The notes beneath the pieces were generated by a model, which searched no databases, was not told where the DNA came from, and saw nothing but the letters and a program-made list of their open reading frames with translations. The position numbers were made by a program, and so were the translations under genes. This document shows positions 57,755 through 64,000 of a DNA stretch of 64,000 bases, in pieces. Source of the stretch: Tetragonia tetragonoides (lineage: Eukaryota; Streptophyta; Magnoliopsida; Caryophyllales; Aizoaceae); contig CM076148.1 in NCBI GenBank assembly GCA_038025085.1, positions 15,764,501 to 15,828,500 on the forward strand. The letters run 5' to 3'. Each line of letters opens with the position of its first letter. The first letter of the stretch is position 1.

Positions 57755-57872
57755 GGGTGCAACACGAGGACTTCCTAGGAGGTCACCTATCCTAGTACTA
57801 CTCTGGCTCAAGCACGCTTAACTGCAGAATTCTGATGGGATCCGGTGCATTAGTGCTGGTATGATAGCACCC
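57755..57872 (-). rRNA. 5S rRNA gene, copy 171
   Basis: Full length. G97A, G85A, G68C, G65A, C47T, C44T and G7T; one of the more diverged full-length copies. Confidence 0.94.
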
Positions 57873-58094
57873 ATCAATCTATTGCAGAATATTTGTTTTA
57901 ACCTTGTTCTTACAGCCATTTCTCACTTTTCGTGTGTCTCTTTTATTCGAAAATCAACGGTTTGTACATAAAACACAACACGTCTCCCGAAATCTTTTAT
58001 ACTAGTGTTTTCTGATTCTAAACAACGTTTTAAATAAGGGTACATAAAAATAAAAAAAATAAAATAAAAATTTAAAAAAATGAAGATTTAAAAC

Positions 58095-58211
58095 GGGGCG
58101 ACACGAGGACTTCCCAGGAGGTCACCCATCCTAGTACTACTCTCGCTCAAGCACACTTAACTGCAGAATTCTGATGGGATCCGGTGCATTAGTGCTGGTA
58201 TGATAGCACCC
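58095..58211 (-). rRNA. 5S rRNA copy 172, 1-nt deletion in 3' stem
   Basis: 117 nt, same A115 deletion as copy 166; T112C, G65A, C57T, C47T, C44T and G7T. Confidence 0.88.
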
Positions 58212-58422
58212 ATCAATCTATTGCAGAATATTTGTTTTAACCTTGTTCTTACAGCCATTTCTCACTTTTCGTGTGTCTCTTTTATTCGAAAATCAACGGT
58301 TTGTAATTAAAACACAACACGTCTCCCGAAATCTTTTATACTAGTGTTTTCTGATTCTAAACAACGTTTTAAATAAAAATTAAAAAAATAAAAAAAATTT
58401 AAAAAAATGAAGATTTAAAAAA

Positions 58423-58540
58423 TGGTGCAACACGAGGACTTCCCAGGAGGTCACCCATCCTAGTACTACTCTCGCTCAAGCACGCTTAACTGTAGAATTC
58501 TGATGGGATCCGGTGCATTAGTGCTGGTATGATAGCACCC
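58423..58540 (-). rRNA. 5S rRNA gene, copy 173
   Basis: Full length. C118A, G65A, G48A, C47T, C44T and G7T. Its upstream neighbour spacer is normal, but its 3' flank lacks the GTACAT stretch (328-bp unit). Confidence 0.95.
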
Positions 58541-58764
58541 ATCAATCTATTGCAGAATATTTGTTTTAACCTTGTTCTTACAGCCATTTCTCACTTTTCG
58601 TGTGTCTCTTTTATTCGAAAATCAACGGTTTGTACATAAAACACAACACGTCTCCCGAAATCTTTTATACTAGTGTTATCTGATTCTAAACATCGTTTTA
58701 AATAAGGCTGCATAAAAATAATAAAAATAAAAATAAAAATTTAAAAAAATGAAGATTTAAAAAG

Positions 58765-58882
58765 GGATGCAACACGAGGACTTCCCAGGAGGTCACCCAT
58801 CCTAGTACTACTCTCGCCCAAGCACGCTTCACTGCGGAGTTCTGATGGGATCCGGTGCATTAGTGCTGGTATGATCGCACTC
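58765..58882 (-). rRNA. 5S rRNA gene, copy 174
   Basis: Full length. C116T, T53G and G2A. Its upstream spacer is cut short by the deletion at 58949/58950. Confidence 0.96.
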
Positions 58883-58949
58883 ATCAATCTTTTCCACAAT
58901 ATTTGTTTTAACCTTGTTCTTACAGCCATTTCTCACTTTTCGTGTGTCT

Positions 58950-58998
58950 GGGGAGTTCTGATGGGATCCGGTGCATTAGTGCTGGTATGTTCGCACCC
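58950..58998 (-). pseudogene. truncated 5S rRNA fragment, copy 175
   Basis: Only the first 49 nt of a 5S gene (RNA 1-49, with T9A and G48C) remain, joined directly to the GTGTGTCT spacer stretch of the neighbouring unit. The start-side spacing is 116 bp instead of 339, so about 223 bp are gone: boxes A, IE and C, the 3' end, the terminator and half a spacer. The upstream promoter is intact, but the internal promoter is absent. Confidence 0.93.
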
Positions 58999-59221
58999 AT
59001 CAATCTATTGCACAATATTTGTTTTAGCCTTGTTCTTACAGCCATTTCTCACTTTTCGGGTGACTCTTTTATTCGAAAATCAACGGTTTCTACTTAAAAC
59101 ACAACACGTCTCCCGAAATCTTTTATACTAGTGTTTTCTGATTCTAAACAACGTTTTAAATAAGGGTACATAAAAATAAAAAAAATAAAATAAAAATTTT
59201 AAAAAATGAAGATTTAAAAAG

Positions 59222-59339
59222 GGATGCAACACGAGGACTTCCCAGGAGGTCACCCATCCTAGTACTACTCTCGCCCAAGAACGCTTAATTGGGGAGTTCT
59301 GATGGGATCCGATGCATTAGTGCTGGTATGTTCGCACCC
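59222..59339 (-). rRNA. 5S rRNA gene, copy 176
   Basis: Full length. C116T, G60T, G51A, G48C, C28T and T9A. Confidence 0.95.
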
Positions 59340-59559
59340 ATCAATCTATTGCACAATATTTTTTTTAGCCTTGTTCTTACAGCCATTTCTCACTTTTCGG
59401 GTGTCTCTTTTATTCGAAAATCAACGGTTTCTACTTAAAACACAATACGTCTCCCGAAATCTTTTATACTATTGTTTTGTGATTCTAAACAACGTTTTAA
59501 ATAAGGGTACATAAAAATAAAAAATAAAAAAAAAATTAAAAAAATGAAGATTTAAAAAG

Positions 59560-59677
59560 GGATGCATCACGAGGATTTCCCAGGAGGTCACCCATCCTAC
59601 TATTACTCTCGCCCAAGCACGCTTAATTGGGGAGTTCTGATGGGATCCGGTGCATTAGTGCTGGTATGTTCGCACCC
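59560..59677 (-). rRNA. 5S rRNA gene, copy 177
   Basis: Full length. C116T, T111A, G102A, C78G, G75A, G51A, G48C and T9A; sister of copy 185. Confidence 0.94.
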
Positions 59678-59894
59678 ATCAATCTATTGCACAATATTTG
59701 TTTTAACCTTGTTCTTACAGCCTTTTCTCACTTTTCGTGTGTCTCTTTTATTCGAAAATCAACGGTTTCTACTTAAAACACAACACGTCTCCCGAAATCT
59801 TTTATACTAGTGTTTTCTGATTCTAAACAGCGTTTTAAATAAGGCTACATAAAAATTAAAAAAAAAAAAATTTAAAAAATGAAGATTTAAAAAA

Positions 59895-60012
59895 GGGTGC
59901 AACACGAGGACTTACCAGGAGGTCACCCATCCTAGTACTACTCTCGCCCAAGCACGCTTAACTGCGGAGTTCTGATGGGATCCGGTGCATTAGTGCTGGT
60001 ATGATCGCACCC
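59895..60012 (-). rRNA. 5S rRNA gene, copy 178
   Basis: Full length. Single change G99T. Confidence 0.97.
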
Positions 60013-60224
60013 ATCAAACTATTGCACAATATTTGGTTTAACCTTGTTCTTACAGTCATTTCTCGCTTTTCGTGTGTCTCTTTTATTCGAAAATCAACGG
60101 TTTGTACTTAAAACACAACACGTCTCCCGAAATCTTTTATACTAGTGTTTTCTGATTCTAAACAGCGTTTTAAATAAGGCTACATAAAAATAAAAAAACA
60201 TTTAAAAAAATGAAGTATAAAAAG

Positions 60225-60342
60225 GGGTGCAACACGAGGACTTCCCAGGAGGTCACCCATCCTAGTACTACTCTCGCCCAAGCACGCTTAACTGCGGAGT
60301 TTTGATGGGATCCGGTGCATTAGTGCTGGTATGATCGCACTC
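60225..60342 (-). rRNA. 5S rRNA gene, copy 179
   Basis: Full length with extra 3' C. G41A and G2A; GG at -13/-12. Confidence 0.96.
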
Positions 60343-60563
60343 ATCAATCTTTTCCACAATATTTGTTTTAACCTTGATCTTACAGCCATTTCTCACTTTT
60401 CGTGTGTCTCTTTTAGTCGAAAATCAACGGTTTTTACTTAAAACACAACACGTCTCCCGAAATCTTTTATACTAGTGTTTTCTGATTCTAAACAACGTTT
60501 TAAATAAGGGTACATAAAAATAAAAAAAATAAAATAAAATTTAAAAAAATGAAGATTTAAAAC

Positions 60564-60681
60564 GGGTGCGACACGAGGACTTCCCAGGAGGTCACCCATC
60601 CTAGTACTACTCTCGCTCAAGCACGCTTAACTGCAGAATTCTGATGGGATCCGGTGCATTAGTGCTGGTATGATAGCACCC
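60564..60681 (-). rRNA. 5S rRNA gene, copy 180
   Basis: Full length. T112C, G65A, C47T, C44T and G7T: the undeleted form of the copy 166/172 family. Confidence 0.96.
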
Positions 60682-60905
60682 ATCAATCTGTTGCAGAATA
60701 TTTGTTTTAACCTTGTTCTTACAGCCATTTCTCACTTTTCGTGTGTCTCTTTTATTCGAAAATCAACGGTTTGTACATAAAACACAACACGTCTCCCGAA
60801 ATCTTTTATACTAGTGTTATCTGATTCTAAACATCGTTTTACATAAGGCTGCATAAAAATAAAAAAAATAAAAATAAAAATATAAAAAAATGAAGATTTA
60901 AAAAG

Positions 60906-61023
60906 GGGTGCAACACGAGGACTTCCCAGGAGGTCACCCATCCTAGTACTACTCTCGCCCAAGCACGCTTAACTGCGGAGTTCTAATGGGATCCGGTGCA
61001 TTAGTGCTGGTATGATCGCACCC
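60906..61023 (-). rRNA. 5S rRNA gene, copy 181
   Basis: Full length with extra 3' C. Single change C39T. Confidence 0.97.
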
Positions 61024-61234
61024 GTCAAACTATTGCACAATATTTGTTTTAACCTTGTTCTTATAGTCATTTCTCACTTTTCGTGTGTCTCATTTATTCG
61101 AAAATAACCGGTTTGTACTTAAAACACAACACGTCTCCCGAAATCTTTTATACTAGTGTTTTCTGATTCTAAACAGCATTTCAAATAAAAATGAAAAAAA
61201 TAAAAAAAATTTAAAAAAATGAAGAATTAAAAAA

Positions 61235-61352
61235 GGGTGCAACACGAGGACTTCCCAGGAGGTCACCCATCCTAGTACTACTCTCGGCCAAGCACGCTTA
61301 ACTGCGGAGTTCTGATGGGATCCGGTGCATTAGTGCTGGTATGATCGAACCC
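61235..61352 (-). rRNA. 5S rRNA gene, copy 182
   Basis: Full length. G66C and G5T. The 3' spacer lacks the GGCTACAT stretch (329-bp unit). Confidence 0.96.
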
Positions 61353-61575
61353 ATCAATCTATTGCACAATATTTGTTTTAACCTTGTTCTTACAGCCATT
61401 TCTCACTTTTCGGGTGTCTCTTTTATTCGAAAATCAACGGTTTCTACTTAAAACACAACACGTCTCCCGAAATGTTTTATAATAGTGTTTTCTGATTCTA
61501 AACAACGTTTTAAATAAGGGTACATAAAAATAAAAAAAATAAAATAAAAATTTTAAAAAATGAAGATTTAAAAGG

Positions 61576-61693
61576 GGATGCAACACGAGGACTTCTCAGG
61601 AGGTCACCCATCCTAATACTACTCCCGCCCAAGCACGCTTAACTGCGGAGTTCTGATGGGATCCGGTGCATTAGTGCTGGTATGATCGCACCC
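61576..61693 (-). rRNA. 5S rRNA gene, copy 183
   Basis: Full length. C116T, G98A, C78T and A69G. Confidence 0.96.
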
Positions 61694-61916
61694 ATCAATC
61701 TATTGCACAATATTTGTTTTAACCTTTTTCTTACAGCCATTTCTCACTTTTCGGGTGTCTCTTTTATTCGAAAATCAACGGTTTCTACTTAAAACACAAC
61801 ACGTCTCCCGAAATGTTTTATACTAGTGTTTTCTGATTCTAAACAACGTTTTAAATAAGGGTACATAAAAATTTAAAAAATAAAATAAAAATTTAAAAAA
61901 ATGAAGATTTAAAAAG

Positions 61917-62034
61917 GGATGCAACACGAGGACTTCCCAGGAGGTCACCCATCCTAGTACTACTCTCGCCCAAGCACGCTTAATTGGGGAGTTCTGATGG
62001 GATCCGGTGCATTAGTGCTGGTATGTTCGCACCC
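61917..62034 (-). rRNA. 5S rRNA gene, copy 184
   Basis: Full length. C116T, G51A, G48C and T9A. Confidence 0.97.
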
Positions 62035-62258
62035 ATCAATCTATTGCACAATATTTGTTTTAGCCTTGTTCTTACAGCCATTTCTCACTTTTCGGGTGTC
62101 TCTTTTATTCGAAAATCAACGGTTTCTACTTAAAACACAACACGTCTCCCGAAATCTTTTATACTAGTGTTTTCTGATTCTAAACAACGTTTTAAATAAG
62201 GGTACATAAAAATAAAAAATAAAATAAAAAAAATTTAAAAAAATGAAGATTTAAAAAG

Positions 62259-62371
62259 GGATGCATCACGAGGATTTCCGAGGAGGTCACCCATCCTAGT
62301 ACTCGCCCAAGCATGCTTAATTGGGGAGTTCTGATGGGATCCGGTGCATTAGTGCTGGTATGTTCGCACCC
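62259..62371 (-). pseudogene. 5S rRNA copy 185, 5-nt deletion at the IE
   Basis: 113 nt. Five bases are lost within RNA positions about 68-77 (plus strand reads TAGTACTCGCCC), removing most of the intermediate element. Also C116T, T111A, G102A, G97C, G58A, G51A, G48C and T9A. Probably inactive. Confidence 0.88.
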
Positions 62372-62591
62372 ATCAATCTATTGCACAATATTTGTTTTAA
62401 CCTTGTTCTTACAGCCATTTCTCACTTTTCGTGTGTCTCTTTTATTCGAAAATCAACGGTTTCTACTTAAAACACAACACGTCTCCCGAAATCTTTTATA
62501 CTAGTGTTTTCTGATTCTAAACAGCGTTTTAAAAAAGGCTACATAAAAATTAAAAAAAAAAAAAAATTTAAAAAAATGAAGATTTAAAAAA

Positions 62592-62709
62592 GGGTGCAAC
62601 ACGAGGACTTCCCAGAAGGTCACCCATCCTAGTACTACTTTCGCCCAGGCACGCTTAACTGCAGAGTTCTGATGGGATCCGGTGCATTAGTGCTGGTATG
62701 ATCGTACCC
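62592..62709 (-). rRNA. 5S rRNA gene, copy 186
   Basis: Full length. C94T, G70A, T62C, C47T and G5A. Confidence 0.95.
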
Positions 62710-62921
62710 ATCAAACTATTGCACAATATTTGTTTTAACCTTGTTCTTACAGTCATTTCTCACTTTTCGTGTGTCTCTTTTATTCGAAAATCAACGGTTT
62801 GTACTTAAAACACAACACGTCTCCCGAAATCTTTTATACTAGTGTTTTCTGATTCTAAACAGCGTTTTAAATAAGGCTACATAAAAATAAAAAAACATTT
62901 AAAAAAATGAAGTATAAAAAG

Positions 62922-63039
62922 GGGTGCAACACGAGGACTTCCCAGGAGGTCACCCATCCTAGTACTACTCTCGCCCAAGCACGCTTAATTGCGGAGTTCT
63001 GATGGGATCCGGTGCATTAGTGCTGGTATGATCGCACCC
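62922..63039 (-). rRNA. 5S rRNA gene, copy 187
   Basis: Full length with extra 3' C. Single change G51A; GG at -13/-12. Confidence 0.97.
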
Positions 63040-63262
63040 ATCAATCTTTTCCACAATATTTTTTTTAACTTTATTCTTACAGCCATTTCTCACTTTTCGT
63101 GTGTCTCTTTTTATTCGAAAATCAACGGTTTTTACTTAAAACACAACACGTCTCCCGAAATCTTTTATACTAGTGTTTTCTGATTCTAAACAGCGTTTTA
63201 AATAAGGGTAAATAAAAATTTAAAAAATAAAATAAAATTAAAAAAAATGAAGATTTAAAAAA

Positions 63263-63380
63263 GGGCGCAACACGAGGACTTCCCAGGAGGTCACCCATCC
63301 TAGTACTACTCTCGCCCAAGAACGCTTCACTGCAGAGTTCTGATGGGATCCGGTGCATTAGTGCTGGTATGATCGCACCC
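63263..63380 (-). rRNA. 5S rRNA gene, copy 188
   Basis: Full length. A115G, G60T, T53G and C47T. Confidence 0.96.
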
Positions 63381-63603
63381 ATCAATCTATTGCACAAAAT
63401 TTGTTTTAACCTTGTTCTTATAGCCATTTCTCACTTTTCGTGTGTTTCTTTTATTTGAAAATCAACGGTTTCTACATAAAACACAACACGTCTCCCGAAA
63501 TCTTTTATACTAGTGTTTTCTGATTTTAAACAACGTTTTAAATAAGGGTACATAAAAATAAAAAAAATAAAATAAAAATTTAAAAAAATGAAGATTTAAA
63601 AAG

Positions 63604-63721
63604 GGGTGCAACACGAGGACTTCCCAGGAGGTCACCCATCTTAGTACTACTCTCGCCCATGCACGCTTAATTGCGGAGTTCTGATGGGATCCGGTACATT
63701 AGTGCTGGTATGATCGCACCC
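63604..63721 (-). rRNA. 5S rRNA gene, copy 189
   Basis: Full length with extra 3' C. G81A, T62A, G51A and C26T; GG at -13/-12. Confidence 0.96.
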
Positions 63722-63943
63722 ATCAATCTTTTCCACAATATTTTTTTTAACCTTGTTCTTACAGCCATTTCTCACTTTTCGTGTGTCTCTTTTATTCGAA
63801 AATCAACGGTTTTTACTTAAAACACAACATGTCTCCCGAAATCTTTTATACTAGTGTTTTCTGATTCTAAACAGCGTTTTAAATAAGGGTAAATAAAAAT
63901 TAAAAAAATAAAATAAAATTAAAAAAAATGAAGATTTAAAAAA

Positions 63944-64000
63944 GGGCGCAACACGAGGACTTCCCAGGAGGTCACCCATCCTAGTACTACTCTCGCCCAA
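63944..64000 (-). rRNA. 5S rRNA gene, copy 190, cut by window edge
   Basis: Only RNA positions 62-118 are inside the window; A115G, as in copy 188. The 5' half lies beyond the right edge. Confidence 0.95.

Larger units (their letters stand above)
1..64000 (-). repeat. 5S rDNA tandem array, about 190 units
   Basis: Head-to-tail units of about 339 bp, all in one orientation, fill the window. Each has a 118-nt 5S gene and an AT-rich spacer of about 220 bp. I placed both ends of every gene individually; start-to-start spacing is 338-343 bp for most units and 329-332 bp for a short class. The array runs off both edges, so its full size is unknown. The gene sequence is the angiosperm 5S form; the host is probably a eudicot, genus not identifiable. 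Confidence 0.98.

Noticed and set aside
58871..59131. Plus-strand frames such as 58871..59131 and 62313..62504
   Set aside because: They read antisense through 5S genes and spacers, and exist because a deletion or substitution removed a stop. No coding signal.
1..64000. CRISPR-like array of regular repeats
   Set aside because: Units are about 339 bp, and both repeat and spacer parts are conserved; the repeat is a 5S rRNA gene.
1..64000. Centromeric or other non-genic satellite
   Set aside because: Periodicity and AT-rich spacers fit a satellite, but each unit has a recognisable 5S gene with promoter boxes and terminator.
1..64000. 5S-derived retroelement (Cassandra-type LTR) or SINE3
   Set aside because: No LTR ends, primer-binding site, target-site duplications or tail sequence; units are simple head-to-tail 5S repeats.
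1..64000. A new biological system hidden among the repeats
   Set aside because: I read through every unit; all sequence is accounted for by 5S genes, spacers, and their deletions or duplications.

Overview
The window is one uninterrupted tandem array of nuclear 5S ribosomal RNA genes from a flowering plant. All copies lie on the minus strand. The transcript starts GGGTGCGATCATACC, contains AGTTAAGCGTGCTTGG, and ends GTTGCACCC or GTTGCATCCC, which is the angiosperm (probably eudicot) 5S form. I cannot name the genus from the sequence alone. I count 190 gene bodies: 188 whole or near-whole copies, one truncated fragment (58950..58998), and one copy cut by the right edge (63944..64000). The usual unit is 338-343 bp (118-119 bp gene plus a spacer of about 220 bp). 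A shorter 329-332 bp class also occurs. No protein-coding gene, tRNA, transposon or foreign sequence interrupts the array.

Conventions. Gene coordinates cover the 118-nt core. Many copies carry one extra 3' C just left of the given start. Variants are in RNA-sense numbering (1 = 5' end, at the highest plus-strand coordinate) relative to the reference copy 9380..9497, which carries the majority base at every position. Box limits (A about 50-64, IE about 67-72, C about 80-97) follow the usual 5S scheme.

Each spacer, read in the transcribed direction, has the same order: T-rich tracts right after the gene (Pol III terminator); a conserved middle with TATAAAAG about 125 bp upstream of the next start; then an AT-rich TATA-like stretch at about -29 to -16 and a GC pair at -13/-12 before the next gene.

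Layout. 0-14 kb: homogeneous units with a TTCTAAAAAATGAAG tract, mixed with a type carrying C116T and C94T. 14-28 kb: more diverged units with duplicated multi-unit blocks. 28-47 kb: alternating 330- and 340-bp units forming dimeric and tetrameric higher-order repeats, including a perfect 1340-bp tandem duplication at 38.3-41.0 kb. 47-58 kb: the most degraded copies, longer A/T tracts, and a 33-bp internal duplication at 55.4 kb. 58-64 kb: a subfamily marked by T9A and G48C, containing a 223-bp deletion junction.

The copies supply 5S rRNA for the large ribosomal subunit. Each is a separate Pol III unit, and there is no operon. The main interest is the array's evolution: nested duplications, local homogenisation, linked promoter and gene variants, and a CpG-transition-like mutation pattern.
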